DNA from: Streptomyces sp. NBC_01803 | GTDB lineage: Bacteria > Actinomycetota > Actinomycetes > Streptomycetales > Streptomycetaceae | Direction of reading: 5' to 3' | Length of the DNA stretch: 64,000 nucleotides | Assembly (NCBI RefSeq): GCF_035917415.1 | Contig: NZ_CP109073.1 | Span: 5,450,001-5,514,000 of the forward strand | In this document: positions 1 to 9,220 of the stretch, piece after piece | Numbering within the stretch: position 1 is the first letter of the stretch | How the letters are laid out: every line of letters starts with the position of its first letter | Made by a program: the position numbers and the translations under genes | Notes under the pieces: generated by a model | The model's input: only the letters and a program-made list of their open reading frames with translations | What the model was told of the DNA's origin: nothing | The model's database searches: none

Positions 1-1
1 C

Positions 2-466
2 GTCGGTGTCGTGCGGACGCCCGCCGCCGCCGAGACCGCCGACCGCCTCGTGCTGATCGAGCGCGGCATCGAGGAGTGGCTCGACGCGCACCAGCCGGAG
101 GCGGTCGCCGTCGAGCGCGTCTTCAGCCAGCACAACGTCCGCACCGTCATGGGCACCGCCCAGGCCAGCGCCGTGGCCATGCTGTGCGCCGCCCGGCGCG
201 GGCTGCCGGTCGCGCTGCACACGCCGAGCGAGGTCAAGGCCGCCGTCACCGGCAGCGGCCGGGCCGACAAGGCGCAGGTCGGAGCCATGGTCACCCGCCT
301 GCTGCGGCTCGACGCGCCGCCCCGGCCCGCCGACGCGGCCGACGCGCTCGCCCTGGCCATCTGTCATATCTGGCGCGCCCCCGCCCAGGACCGTCTCCGG
401 CGGGCGCGCGCGGCGGCGCGGTCCGGCCCCGCCGCACCCCGCTCGAAGGGCACCATTCCGTCATGA
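2..466 (+). CDS. ruvC: Holliday junction resolvase RuvC, C-terminal part (5' end outside window)
   Basis: This frame is open from the window edge and encodes the last 154 residues of RuvC, the dimeric Mg-dependent nuclease that cuts Holliday junctions made accessible by RuvAB. Visible family features are the VERVFSQHN segment (about residue 38 of this fragment), the [13 protein letters not shown] segment, and the late acidic motif [12 protein letters not shown], which carries the last catalytic aspartates. The N-terminal part with the first catalytic Asp is missing because the window starts inside the gene. The tail after the catalytic core is Arg/Ala-rich and probably disordered. The stop overlaps the ruvA start by 4 bp (ATGA), so translational coupling in a ruvCAB operon is likely. 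Confidence 0.95.
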   Translation, partial: VGVVRTPAAAETADRLVLIERGIEEWLDAHQPEAVAVERVFSQHNVRTVMGTAQASAVAMLCAARRGLPVALHTPSEVKAAVTGSGRADKAQVGAMVTRLLRLDAPPRPADAADALALAICHIWRAPAQDRLRRARAAARSGPAAPRSKGTIPS

Positions 467-1104
467 TCGCCTTCGTCTCCGGGCTGGTCGCCGCCCTGGC
501 CCCCGACCGCGCCGTGGTCGAGGTCGGCGGCGTCGGGATCGCCGTCCAGTGCACGCCGGGCACCCTGGCGGAGCTGCGCCTGGGGCAGCCCGCCCGGCTC
601 GCCACCTCACTGGTCGTCCGCGAGGACTCCCTCACCCTCTACGGCTTCGCGGACGACGACGAGCGCCAGGTCTTCGAGCTGCTCCAGACCGCGAGCGGCG
701 TCGGGCCGCGCCTGGCGCAGGCCATGCTCGCCGCGCACAGCCCGGACGCCCTGCGCCTCGCCGTGGCCACCGGCGACGAGAAGGCGCTCATGGCGGTGTC
801 CGGCATCGGTAAGAAGGGCGCCCAGAAGCTGCTTCTGGAGCTGCGGGACCGGCTCGGCGCGCCGGTCGGCACGGGCGCGCCCGCCGCCCGGGCCATGGCG
901 GGTGCGGTGGGCGCGGCGGGCGCGCCCGACTGGCGCGAGCAGGTGCACACCGCGCTGGTCGGCCTCGGCTACGCGCCCCGCGAGGCCGAGCAGGCGATCG
1001 CCGCCGTCGCCCCGCCGGACGGCACCGCCCGGGCCGACGGCGCCGAGCCCTCCGTCGGCCGGCTGCTGCGCGCCGCCCTCCAGACCCTGAACCGCGCCAG
1101 GTGA
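463..1104 (+). CDS. ruvA: Holliday junction branch migration protein RuvA
   Basis: RuvA is the tetrameric protein that holds the four-way junction open and loads RuvB rings. The 213-residue product has the usual layout: an OB-fold N-terminal domain ([12 protein letters not shown]..., residues 1-62), two helix-hairpin-helix elements ([17 protein letters not shown] near 73-89 and [14 protein letters not shown] near 111-124) that contact the DNA backbone, a flexible Ala/Gly/Pro linker, and a C-terminal RuvB-binding domain (about 155-213). The start is the ATG overlapping the ruvC stop. A 67-bp gap follows before ruvB. Confidence 0.97.
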   Translation: MIAFVSGLVAALAPDRAVVEVGGVGIAVQCTPGTLAELRLGQPARLATSLVVREDSLTLYGFADDDERQVFELLQTASGVGPRLAQAMLAAHSPDALRLAVATGDEKALMAVSGIGKKGAQKLLLELRDRLGAPVGTGAPAARAMAGAVGAAGAPDWREQVHTALVGLGYAPREAEQAIAAVAPPDGTARADGAEPSVGRLLRAALQTLNRAR

Positions 1105-1171
1105 GCGTCGCGCGCCGCCGCGCCCGGCCCGGGCGGCCTGTCCATCCACCGACGCGAGGAGGCGAACGACC

Positions 1172-2236
1172 ATGAGCTGGGACGAGGACGTGCCCGTCGA
1201 CCCCGAGCGGCTGGTCGGCGCCGCCGCCGACGGTGAGGATCTCGCCGTCGAGGCCGCGCTGCGGCCCAAGGACCTGGGGGAGTTCATCGGCCAGACCCGG
1301 GTCCGCGAGCAGCTCGACCTGGTGCTGCGCGCCGCGCGCGCCCGGGGGGCGACCGCCGACCACGTGCTGCTCTCCGGCGCCCCGGGGCTGGGCAAGACCA
1401 CCCTGTCCATGATCGTCGCGGCCGAGATGGGCGCCCCGATCCGCATCACCTCGGGACCGGCCATCCAGCACGCCGGCGACCTCGCCGCGATCCTGTCCTC
1501 CCTCGCCGAGGGAGAGGTGCTCTTCCTCGACGAGATCCACCGCATGTCGCGGCCCGCTGAGGAGATGCTCTACATGGCGATGGAGGACTTCCGGGTCGAC
1601 GTGGTCGTCGGCAAGGGGCCCGGCGCCACCGCGATCCCACTGGAGCTGCCGCCGTTCACCCTGGTCGGCGCGACCACCCGGGCCGGGCTGCTGCCGCCGC
1701 CGCTGCGCGACCGGTTCGGCTTCACCGGGCACATGGAGTTCTACGCGCCCGCCGAGCTGGAGCGGGTCGTCCACCGCTCCGCCCGGTTGCTGAACGTGGA
1801 GGTGACCCCGGAGGGCGCGGCGGAGATCGCCGGCCGCTCCCGTGGCACCCCGCGCATCGCCAACCGGCTGCTGCGCCGCGTGCGGGACTACGCCCAGGTC
1901 CGGGCGGACGGCCTGGTCGACAAGGAGGCGGCGACCCGGGCCCTGGCCGTGTACGAGGTGGACGACCGGGGCCTGGACCGGCTGGACCGCGCGGTGCTGC
2001 ACGCGCTGCTGCATCTCTTCGGCGGCGGCCCGGTGGGCCTGTCGACGCTCGCCGTCGCCGTGGGGGAGGAGCGGGAGACCGTCGAGGAGGTCGCCGAGCC
2101 GTTCCTCGTCAGGGAGGGCCTGCTGGCCAGGACCCCGCGCGGTCGCGTCGCCACCCCGGCCGCCTGGCACCATCTCGGTCTGGAGCCGCCGCGCCCCACG
2201 TCCGGCGGCGGACAAGAGGGGTTGTTCGGGACGTGA
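1172..2236 (+). CDS. ruvB: Holliday junction DNA helicase motor RuvB
   Basis: RuvB is the hexameric AAA+ motor that drives branch migration with RuvA. In the 354-residue product I see Walker [10 protein letters not shown] (69-77), Walker B LFLDEIH (117-123), the GATTRAG segment with the likely arginine finger (about 166-172), a sensor-2 region [17 protein letters not shown], and a C-terminal winged helix. The ATG at 1172 follows a GAGGAGG-like ribosome site (gcgaggaggcgaacgacc). It is the third gene of a standard ruvCAB operon. Length and motifs match the family with nothing unusual. Confidence 0.98.
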   Translation: MSWDEDVPVDPERLVGAAADGEDLAVEAALRPKDLGEFIGQTRVREQLDLVLRAARARGATADHVLLSGAPGLGKTTLSMIVAAEMGAPIRITSGPAIQHAGDLAAILSSLAEGEVLFLDEIHRMSRPAEEMLYMAMEDFRVDVVVGKGPGATAIPLELPPFTLVGATTRAGLLPPPLRDRFGFTGHMEFYAPAELERVVHRSARLLNVEVTPEGAAEIAGRSRGTPRIANRLLRRVRDYAQVRADGLVDKEAATRALAVYEVDDRGLDRLDRAVLHALLHLFGGGPVGLSTLAVAVGEERETVEEVAEPFLVREGLLARTPRGRVATPAAWHHLGLEPPRPTSGGGQEGLFGT

Positions 2237-2291
2237 CGGCGGTGATAGCGGCGGTATTTCCCGGTGCGGAACTCCGATAGCATCCTGGACG

Positions 2292-2321
2292 TTGTTCCCC
2301 CGGCGCAGCCTCGCTTAGACT
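2292..2321 (+). promoter_or_regulatory. Putative sigma70-type promoter for yajC-secDF
   Basis: A TTGTTC hexamer (2292-2297) lies 18 bp upstream of TAGACT (2316-2321), a good match to the Streptomyces HrdB pattern (TTGACN, TAGPuPuT). It sits in the 171-bp gap after ruvB, and the expected transcription start near 2328 would give yajC an 80-nt leader. Read by eye only. Confidence 0.5.
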
Positions 2322-2327
2322 CCGCCG

Positions 2328-2353
2328 ATGCCGCCCGACCCTCAGGGCGGCAT
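2328..2353 (+). other. Hairpin at predicted 5' end of the yajC transcript
   Basis: ATGCCGCCC (2328-2336) and GGGCGGCAT (2345-2353) form a perfect 9-bp stem with an 8-nt loop. The hairpin begins at the transcription start expected from the promoter just upstream, so it could protect the 5' end of the yajC-secDF mRNA. It could also be a ruvB terminator, but no T-tract follows. Confidence 0.4.
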
Positions 2354-2407
2354 GCCACCCGGATACGGGCCGCACTCAGCGGCCGAACACAAGGACATTC
2401 CTCCATC

Positions 2408-2872
2408 GTGGATATCGCGCTTCTGCTCCCATTCATTCTGCTCATCGGTGTCATGCTGCTGATGACTCGATCTGCCAAAAACCGGCAGCGCCAGGCCATG
2501 GAGATGCGCGACCAGATGGAGCCGGGGACCGGTGTCCGGACCATCGGGGGCATGTACGCCGAGGTCAAGGAGGTCCGCGACGACACCGTGCTGCTGGAGA
2601 TCTCCCCCGGCGTGCACGCGCTCTTCGCGAAGAACGCCATCGGCGCCGTGCTGGACGCCGAGGAATACGAGCGGATCATCAGCGGTGAGTCCGCCTTCGC
2701 GGACGACGACAGCCCCGTGGTGCCGGACGACGCCTCCTCGCTGACCGGGGACGCCACCGACACCGGGAAGACCGACGGCGACGGCCGGGTGGAGCTGGGC
2801 AAGTCCGAGGACGGCGACGAGGCGGACACCCGCGACGCCGGGGACGACGGCGAGAACGGGTCCAAGTCCTGA
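2408..2872 (+). CDS. yajC: Preprotein translocase accessory subunit YajC
   Basis: YajC is the small membrane partner of SecDF. From the GTG at 2408 the product has 154 residues: one N-terminal transmembrane helix (DIALLLPFILLIGVMLLMT, about 2-20), the characteristic basic segment RSAKNRQRQAMEMRDQM, and the family signature TGVRTIGGMYAEVKEVRDDTVLLEI. The last 60 residues form a strongly acidic Asp/Glu/Gly-rich tail, longer than in E. coli YajC. An upstream in-frame ATG at 2264 exists, but the intervening peptide looks non-coding and would precede the membrane anchor. AAGGAC 12 nt upstream supports 2408 only moderately. secD and secF follow directly. Confidence 0.9.
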   Translation: MDIALLLPFILLIGVMLLMTRSAKNRQRQAMEMRDQMEPGTGVRTIGGMYAEVKEVRDDTVLLEISPGVHALFAKNAIGAVLDAEEYERIISGESAFADDDSPVVPDDASSLTGDATDTGKTDGDGRVELGKSEDGDEADTRDAGDDGENGSKS

Positions 2873-2963
2873 CCGTGACGGCACGGCCGTCCGTCAGCCA
2901 TTCCGCGTAAGCCGCGCGGCGATCGTTCGGTCGCGGGCCGCTGGACAGAGAGAAGACGAGAAG

Positions 2964-4754
2964 GTGGCGACACCGAAGAAGGACCTCAGGTCCTCACAGA
3001 AGAGGGGTGTCAGGTCCGGGGGAGCCCAGGGCCACCCCGGGCGGGCGCTCGCGCTGATCCTGCTGGCCATCGCGGCCCTGGTCGGAGGCATGTTCGTCTC
3101 CGGCCACACCAAGCCCCGGCTGGGCATCGACCTCGCCGGCGGGACGAGCATCACGCTCGAAGCCGTCGCCGACGAGGGTGAAGAGGACGCGATCAACTCG
3201 ACGAACCTCAACACCGCCGTCAACATCATCGAGCGGCGCGTCAACGGCCTCGGTGTCTCCGAGGCCGAGGTCCAGACCCAGGGCGACCGGAACATCATCG
3301 TCAACATCCCCAAGGGGTCCGACGAGCAGCAGGCCCGGGAGCAGGTCGGCACCACCGCCGAGCTGGGCTTCCGGCCGGTGCTCTCCGCCGCCGCCGGTCA
3401 GCCGCTCCCCGAGGAGGAGGACACCGGGGAGCCGACCGAGGAGCCCACGGACGAGCCGACCGACGAGCCGACCGAGGAGCCCACGGACGAGGGGACCGGT
3501 ACCGAGGACCAGGGCCTGCCCGCTCCGGGTACCGCCGACGGCTCGGCCACCACCGCCGGCTACGCCTCCTACCGCGCCGCCGACGACGACACGGACGAGA
3601 CGGCCGACGAGTCCGAGAACGACGCCGCCGCCCAGGAGGCGGCCGAGATCCAGGCCCAGCTCGACGCGCTCGACTGCACCACCGAGGAGGCCCGCCTGGC
3701 GGCGAGCCGGGCGGCGGCGCAGGCCAAGGACGAGGACACCGTGGTGGCCTGTGACTCCGACGGCACCGCCAAGTACATCCTCGGCCCGGTCGCCGTTCCC
3801 GGCACGGATGTCAGCGGCGCCGACGCGGTGTTCGACACCCAGCGCGGCCAGGGCTGGATCGTGCAGATGGAGTTCGACGGCTCCGGCGCCGAGAAGTTCG
3901 CCGACGTGACCGCCGAGCTGGCCGAGCAGGTCCAGCCGCAGAACCAGTTCGCCATCGTGCTCGACGGCGAGGTCGTCTCCGCCCCCTCGGTCTCCGAGCG
4001 GCTCGGTGGCGGAAGCGCCGAGATCTCCGGCAGCTTCAACCAGGAGTCGGCCGAGGACCTGGCCAACATCCTCAAGTACGGCGCGCTGCCGCTGAGCTTC
4101 GACGAGGCCAGCGTCTCCACCGTCTCCGCCACGCTCGGCGGCGAGCAGCTCCAGGCCGGCCTCATCGCCGGCGGTATCGGTCTCGCCCTGGTCGTGGCCT
4201 ACATGCTGATGTACTACCGGGGACTGTCGCTGATCGCGATCGCCAGCCTCGTCGTCTCCAGCATCCTCACCTACACGATCATGGCGCTGCTCGGCCCGAC
4301 GATCGGTTTCGCGCTGAACCTGCCGGCCGTCTGCGGCGCGATCGTGGCCATCGGTATCACGGCCGACTCGTTCATCGTCTACTTCGAACGGATCAGGGAC
4401 GAGGTCCGGGAGGGACGCACCCTCCGCCCGGCCGTGGAGCGGGCCTGGCCGCGCGCCCGGCGCACCATCCTGGTCTCGGACTTCGTGTCCTTCCTGGCCG
4501 CCGCCGTGCTGTTCGTGGTGACCGTCGGCAAGGTGCAGGGCTTCGCCTTCACGCTCGGCCTCACCACGGCCCTGGACGTGGTGGTCGTCTTCCTGTTCAC
4601 CAAGCCGCTGATGACCCTGCTGGCCCGCAGGCGGTTCTTCTCCAGCGGGCACTCCTGGTCCGGCCTCGACCCCGCGCGGCTGGGTGCCAAGCCACTGCTG
4701 CGCGGTCGCCGTCCCGTTCCCGCTTCCGTTCCCAGCGACCCGAAGGAGGCGTGA
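2964..4754 (+). CDS. secD: Protein translocase subunit SecD
   Basis: SecD is an RND-type membrane protein that works with SecF to pull secreted proteins out of SecYEG using the proton gradient. The 596-residue product has TM1 (about 28-47), the D1 motif RLGIDLAGGTSITLE (52-66), a large extracytoplasmic domain, and five closely spaced TM helices from about 394 on, including the GITADSFIVYFERIRDEVREG motif region. The extracytoplasmic part carries an acidic insert (about 120-240) with Glu-Pro-Thr-Asp repeats at 156-178 and then a Glu/Ala-rich segment, making the protein longer than E. coli-type P1 domains would predict. GTG start. secF begins 1 bp after the stop. Confidence 0.96.
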   Translation: MATPKKDLRSSQKRGVRSGGAQGHPGRALALILLAIAALVGGMFVSGHTKPRLGIDLAGGTSITLEAVADEGEEDAINSTNLNTAVNIIERRVNGLGVSEAEVQTQGDRNIIVNIPKGSDEQQAREQVGTTAELGFRPVLSAAAGQPLPEEEDTGEPTEEPTDEPTDEPTEEPTDEGTGTEDQGLPAPGTADGSATTAGYASYRAADDDTDETADESENDAAAQEAAEIQAQLDALDCTTEEARLAASRAAAQAKDEDTVVACDSDGTAKYILGPVAVPGTDVSGADAVFDTQRGQGWIVQMEFDGSGAEKFADVTAELAEQVQPQNQFAIVLDGEVVSAPSVSERLGGGSAEISGSFNQESAEDLANILKYGALPLSFDEASVSTVSATLGGEQLQAGLIAGGIGLALVVAYMLMYYRGLSLIAIASLVVSSILTYTIMALLGPTIGFALNLPAVCGAIVAIGITADSFIVYFERIRDEVREGRTLRPAVERAWPRARRTILVSDFVSFLAAAVLFVVTVGKVQGFAFTLGLTTALDVVVVFLFTKPLMTLLARRRFFSSGHSWSGLDPARLGAKPLLRGRRPVPASVPSDPKEA

Positions 4755-4755
4755 G

Positions 4756-5919
4756 ATGTCACGGCTCGGCGATCTCGGTGCCCGGTTGTACCGCGGAGAG
4801 GTCGGCGTCGACTTCGTCCGCAGGCGGAAGATCTGGTACTGCGTCTCGATCCTGATCACCATCCTCGCCTTCGCCGGTCTCGCCGTGCGCGGTCTGCACA
4901 TGGGCGTCGAGTTCGAGGGCGGCGCGGTCTTCACCACCCCGGCGACGGAGGTGTCCGTGGAGGAGGCGCGTGAGGTGGCCGAGGAGGTCTCGGGCAGCCA
5001 GGCGCTGGTCCAGACGCTCGGCGACGACGGCGAGATGCGGATCCAGGTCAGCGGTCTGGACACGGACCAGTCCAACGCCACCCGGGAGGCCCTGGCCGAG
5101 GAGCTCGGTATCGCCACCGAGGACCTCAACGCCGAGGTGATCGGCCCCAGCTGGGGTGACCAGATCGCCGACAAGGCGTGGCGCGGCCTGGTGATCTTCC
5201 TCGTGCTCGTGGTGATCTACCTGGCCATCGCCTTCGAGTGGCGGATGGCCCTGGCGGCCCTCATCGCCCTGGTCCACGACATCACGATCACCGTCGGCGT
5301 CTACGCCGTCGTCGGCTTCGAGGTCACGCCCGGCACGGTGATCGGTCTGCTGACGATCCTCGGCTACTCGCTCTACGACACGGTCGTGGTCTTCGACGGT
5401 CTCAAGGAGCAGACCAGGGAGTTCACCCGGCAGACCCGCCACACCTACTCCGAGCTGGCCAACCGCAGCCTCAACGGCACGCTGGTGCGGTCGATCAACA
5501 CCTCGGTGGTGGCCCTGCTGCCCGTCGGCGCGCTGCTGTTCATCGGCGGCGGTCTGCTGGGCGGCGGCATGCTCAACGACATCGCGCTGTCGCTGTTCGT
5601 CGGACTCACCGCCGGCGCGTACTCCTCGATCATGATCGCCACCCCGCTCGTCGCGGACCTCAAGTCCCGCGAGCCGGCGATCAAGGCCCAGGACCGGAAG
5701 GTGCTCGCCAAGCGGGCCAAGCGTGACGACGAGGACGAGTCCGCCGCGCCGGAGGACGGGCCGCTGGAGGACGACGGTCCGTACGACGAGGAGCCGCTCG
5801 GCCAGGGGTCCGGCACGCCGGTCGCCGCCGTCCGGGGCGCGGTGGGCCCGCGTGCGCCCCGCCGCCAGCCGCCGTCCCGCGGCCGGGGCCGGGGCCGTCC
5901 CTCGGGGAAGCGGCGGTGA
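4756..5919 (+). CDS. secF: Protein translocase subunit SecF
   Basis: SecF is the partner of SecD in the SecDF export motor. The 387-residue product shows TM1 (about 25-46), the VEFEGG motif (51-56) that parallels the SecD D1 motif, and a C-terminal five-TM bundle (about 135-310) with DTVVVFDGLKEQ and NTSVVALLPVGALLF. The last 75 residues form a charged, then Arg/Pro/Gly-rich cytoplasmic tail. The start is the ATG at 4756, preceded by GGAGG (4745-4749). The TGA overlaps the apt GTG by 4 bp, so apt is probably translationally coupled. Confidence 0.96.
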   Translation: MSRLGDLGARLYRGEVGVDFVRRRKIWYCVSILITILAFAGLAVRGLHMGVEFEGGAVFTTPATEVSVEEAREVAEEVSGSQALVQTLGDDGEMRIQVSGLDTDQSNATREALAEELGIATEDLNAEVIGPSWGDQIADKAWRGLVIFLVLVVIYLAIAFEWRMALAALIALVHDITITVGVYAVVGFEVTPGTVIGLLTILGYSLYDTVVVFDGLKEQTREFTRQTRHTYSELANRSLNGTLVRSINTSVVALLPVGALLFIGGGLLGGGMLNDIALSLFVGLTAGAYSSIMIATPLVADLKSREPAIKAQDRKVLAKRAKRDDEDESAAPEDGPLEDDGPYDEEPLGQGSGTPVAAVRGAVGPRAPRRQPPSRGRGRGRPSGKRR

Positions 5920-6485
5920 CGGCCGTGGTCCCGGCGTCGCACGAGCCGGGTGAGCTGGCGGATCTGCTGCTCAGCCGGATCCGGGATGTCGTGGACTACC
6001 CCAAGCCGGGCATCGTCTTCAAGGACATCACCCCGCTGCTGGCCGACCCGGTGGCGTTCACCGCGCTCACCGACGCGCTGGCCGCGTTCGCCCTGGCGCA
6101 CGGTGCCACCAAGATCGCGGGCCTGGAGGCGCGCGGCTTCATCCTCGCCGCCCCCGTCGCCGTCCGGGCGGGCCTCGGCTTCGTGCCGGTCCGCAAGGCG
6201 GGCAAGCTCCCGGGCGCCACGCTCTCCCAGGTGTACGACCTGGAGTACGGCAGCGCGGAGATGGAGATCCACGCCGAGGACCTGTCCGGCGAGGACCGGG
6301 TGCTCGTCGTGGACGACGTGCTGGCCACCGGCGGCACCGCCGAGGCGTCCCTGCGCCTGATCGAGCGCTCGGGGGCGCGCGTGGCGGGGCTCGCCGTGCT
6401 GATGGAGCTCGGATTTCTCGCAGGGCGCGAACGAGTGCTCCCCGCGCTGGGCGATGCCCCCTACCAGGCCCTCATCACCGTCTGA
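5916..6485 (+). CDS. apt: Adenine phosphoribosyltransferase
   Basis: Apt converts adenine plus PRPP to AMP in purine salvage. In the 189-residue product the PRPP loop is [13 protein letters not shown] (about 128-140), and the family segments [14 protein letters not shown] and [12 protein letters not shown] are intact. The GTG start overlaps the secF stop (GTGA). A strong terminator follows at 6502-6535, so yajC-secD-secF-apt reads as one unit. The apt-relA neighbourhood links purine salvage to (p)ppGpp metabolism in many actinobacteria. Confidence 0.97.
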   Translation: MTAVVPASHEPGELADLLLSRIRDVVDYPKPGIVFKDITPLLADPVAFTALTDALAAFALAHGATKIAGLEARGFILAAPVAVRAGLGFVPVRKAGKLPGATLSQVYDLEYGSAEMEIHAEDLSGEDRVLVVDDVLATGGTAEASLRLIERSGARVAGLAVLMELGFLAGRERVLPALGDAPYQALITV

Positions 6486-6501
6486 TCCCTTCCGCTCACA
6501 C

Positions 6502-6535
6502 ACCAGGGCGCCCGCCGTCAAGCGGGCGCCCTGGT
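6502..6535 (+). terminator. Rho-independent-like terminator after apt
   Basis: ACCAGGGCGCCCGC (6502-6515) and its exact reverse complement (6522-6535) give a 14-bp perfect stem with a 6-nt loop, 16 bp after the apt stop. There is no long T-run, as is usual in Streptomyces. It separates apt from relA. Confidence 0.85.
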
Positions 6536-6693
6536 CTGTGCGCCGATTGAGCGGGAGTGACGCGCCAGGGCTCGTTACCATGGCAGTCCGATCGTTTCCC
6601 GGCCGGACTCTCCTCGGGCCGCACCAGGGCCCGGAGGACCGCTCCCTCTCCTGTTCCGCCCATGGACGGGAGAGGGCCCGAGAAGGAGTGCCC

Positions 6694-9138
6694 TTGCCAG
6701 ACGACGCCAAGCCGCTCGCGTCAGCGCAGCGGAAGAGTGCCAAGCCGTCGACCGCCCTGAGCTGGCGGGACGGCGTGGACCCGCGTACCCCGACGCCGGC
6801 GGCCCCGCAGCCCGCGCCCGCCGTCTCCGGGGTCTCCGGCCGTTCCGGCTCCTCCAACCGTGTGCGGGCCCGGCTCGCCCGGCTCGGCGTCCAGCGCTCC
6901 AGCGCGTACAACCCGGTCCTCGAACCCATGCTGCGGGTGGTCCGCGCCAACGATCCGAAGGCCGACACCGCCGCGCTGCGGCAGATCGAGCGCGCCTACC
7001 AGGTGGCCGAGCGCTGGCACCGCGGCCAGAAGCGCAAGAGCGGCGACCCGTACATCACGCACCCGCTCGCCGTGACCACGATCCTGGCCGAGCTGGGTAT
7101 GGACGCCGCCACGCTGATGGCCGGGCTGCTGCACGACACGGTCGAGGACACCGAGTACGGCCTCGACACCCTCCGCCGGGACTTCGGCGACCAGGTCGCC
7201 CAGCTCGTGGACGGCGTCACCAAGCTGGACAAGGTCAAGTTCGGCGAGGCGGCCCAGGCCGAGACCGTCCGCAAGATGGTGGTCGCCATGGCCAAGGACC
7301 CCCGGGTCCTGGTCATCAAGCTCGCGGACCGCCTGCACAACATGCGGACCATGCGGTTCCTGAAGCGGGAGAAGCAGGAGCAGAAGGCCCGCGAGACCCT
7401 GGAGATCTACGCCCCGCTGGCCCACCGGCTGGGCATGAACACCATCAAGTGGGAGCTGGAGGACCTGGCCTTCGCCATCCTCTACCCGAAGATGTACGAC
7501 GAGATCGTGCGCCTGGTCGCGGAGCGCGCCCCCAAGCGGGACGAGTACCTGGCGACCGTCATCGACGAGGTGCAGTCCGACCTGCGCGGCGCCCGGATCA
7601 AGGCCGCGGTCACCGGCCGGCCCAAGCACTACTACAGCGTCTACCAGAAGATGATCGTGCGGGGCCGCGACTTCGCCGAGATCTACGACCTGGTGGGCAT
7701 CCGGCTCCTGGTCGACACCGTCCGTGACTGCTACGCGGCGCTCGGCACCGTGCACGCCCGGTGGAACCCGGTGCCCGGGCGGTTCAAGGACTACATCGCG
7801 ATGCCCAAGTTCAACATGTACCAGTCGCTGCACACGACGGTGATAGGGCCCGGCGGGAAGCCCGTCGAGCTGCAGATCCGCACCTTCGACATGCACCGGC
7901 GCGCCGAGTTCGGCATCGCGGCGCACTGGAAGTACAAGCAGCAGGCGGTCGCCGGCACCTCCAAGGTCCGCTCGGACGCGCCGAAGAAGGGCGGCGGCAG
8001 CACCGTCGACGACATGGCGTGGCTGCGGCAGCTCCTGGACTGGCAGAAGGAGACGGAGGACCCCGGGGAGTTCCTGGAGTCGCTGCGCTTCGACCTCTCC
8101 CGCAACGAGGTCTTCGTCTTCACGCCCAAGGGCGACGTGATCGCGCTGCCGGCCGGTGCCACCCCCGTGGACTTCGCGTACGCGGTGCACACGGAGGTCG
8201 GCCACCGGACCATAGGGGCCAAGGTCAACGGCCGCCTGGTGCCGCTGGAGTCGACCCTCGACAACGGCGACACCGTGGAGATCTTCACCTCCAAGGCCGA
8301 CGGCGCCGGCCCGTCCCGCGACTGGCTCGGCTTCGTCAAGTCGCCGCGTGCCCGCAACAAGATCCGCGGCTGGTTCTCCAAGGAGCGCCGCGACGAGGCC
8401 ATCGAGCAGGGCAAGGACTCCATCGCCCGCGCGGTGCGCAAGCAGAACCTGCCCATCCAGCACGTGCTGAGCGGCGACTCCCTCGTCACTCTGGCGCACG
8501 AGATGCGCTATCCGGACATCTCCTCGTTCTACGCCGCCATCGGCGAGGGCCACGTCTCGGCGCAGAGCGTCGTGCAGAAGCTGGTCCAGGCGGTCGGCGG
8601 CGAGGAGGCGGCCAACGAGGACATCGCGGAGGGCGCGCCGCCCGTCCCGGTGCGCGGCAAGCGACGGGCCCACATGGACCCGGGCGTGGTCGTCAAGGGC
8701 GTGGACGACGTGTGGGTCAAGGTCGCCCGCTGCTGCACCCCGGTGCCCGGCGACCCGATCATCGGCTTCGTCACCCGGGGTAACGGTGTCTCGGTGCACC
8801 GCGCCGACTGCGTCAACGTGGACTCCCTCACCCAGGAGCCGGGCCGCATCCTGGAGGTCGAGTGGGCGCCCACCCAGTCCTCCGTCTTCCTGGTCGCCAT
8901 CCAGGTCGAGGCGCTGGACCGGTCCCGGCTGCTCTCGGACGTCACGCGGGTGCTGTCCGACCAGCACGTCAACATCCTGTCCGCCGCCGTGCAGACGTCC
9001 CGCGACCGGGTGGCCATCTCCCGGTTCACGTTCGAGATGGGCGACCCCAAGCACCTGGGCCACGTCCTGAAGGCGGTACGCGGCGTCGAGGGCGTCTACG
9101 ACGTCTACCGGGTGACGTCCTCACCGCGCCGGCCCTGA
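6694..9138 (+). CDS. relA: Bifunctional (p)ppGpp synthetase/hydrolase RelA (Rsh)
   Basis: Long RelA/SpoT enzyme that makes and degrades (p)ppGpp in the stringent response. Domains, numbered from the chosen start: variable basic N-terminus; HD hydrolase (HPLAV near 123, HDTVEDT near 147); synthetase ([13 protein letters not shown] near 308, RFKDY near 363, [23 protein letters not shown]); TGS ([26 protein letters not shown], about 471-500); a conserved Cys region (CCTPVPGD); and a C-terminal ACT domain (about 731-814). The RFKD motif is the type seen in bifunctional enzymes. I chose the TTG at 6694 because AAGGAG (6683-6688) sits 5 nt upstream. The GTG at 6688 overlaps that site. The frame is open back to 6454, but that would cross the apt terminator. 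814 residues, near the family norm. Confidence 0.95.
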   Translation: MPDDAKPLASAQRKSAKPSTALSWRDGVDPRTPTPAAPQPAPAVSGVSGRSGSSNRVRARLARLGVQRSSAYNPVLEPMLRVVRANDPKADTAALRQIERAYQVAERWHRGQKRKSGDPYITHPLAVTTILAELGMDAATLMAGLLHDTVEDTEYGLDTLRRDFGDQVAQLVDGVTKLDKVKFGEAAQAETVRKMVVAMAKDPRVLVIKLADRLHNMRTMRFLKREKQEQKARETLEIYAPLAHRLGMNTIKWELEDLAFAILYPKMYDEIVRLVAERAPKRDEYLATVIDEVQSDLRGARIKAAVTGRPKHYYSVYQKMIVRGRDFAEIYDLVGIRLLVDTVRDCYAALGTVHARWNPVPGRFKDYIAMPKFNMYQSLHTTVIGPGGKPVELQIRTFDMHRRAEFGIAAHWKYKQQAVAGTSKVRSDAPKKGGGSTVDDMAWLRQLLDWQKETEDPGEFLESLRFDLSRNEVFVFTPKGDVIALPAGATPVDFAYAVHTEVGHRTIGAKVNGRLVPLESTLDNGDTVEIFTSKADGAGPSRDWLGFVKSPRARNKIRGWFSKERRDEAIEQGKDSIARAVRKQNLPIQHVLSGDSLVTLAHEMRYPDISSFYAAIGEGHVSAQSVVQKLVQAVGGEEAANEDIAEGAPPVPVRGKRRAHMDPGVVVKGVDDVWVKVARCCTPVPGDPIIGFVTRGNGVSVHRADCVNVDSLTQEPGRILEVEWAPTQSSVFLVAIQVEALDRSRLLSDVTRVLSDQHVNILSAAVQTSRDRVAISRFTFEMGDPKHLGHVLKAVRGVEGVYDVYRVTSSPRRP

Positions 9139-9158
9139 GAGCCCGGACACGACACGAC

Positions 9159-9205
9159 GACGGCGGGGGCGAGGCACGGTGTGTGCCCCGCCCCCCGCCG
9201 CCGTC
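9159..9205. terminator. Bidirectional terminator between relA and DUF349 gene
   Basis: GACGGCGG (9159-9166) pairs with CCGCCGTC (9198-9205), and an inner GGG/CCC helix continues past a one-base bulge. It lies between two convergent stops (9138 and 9221) and probably serves both. Confidence 0.6.
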
Positions 9206-9220
9206 ACGGGGGCCGACGGA

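Noticed and set aside
6454..6693. An N-terminal extension of RelA starting near the end of apt
   Set aside because: It would translate through the perfect apt terminator, has no ribosome site, and adds no conserved sequence; TTG 6694 has AAGGAG 5 nt upstream.
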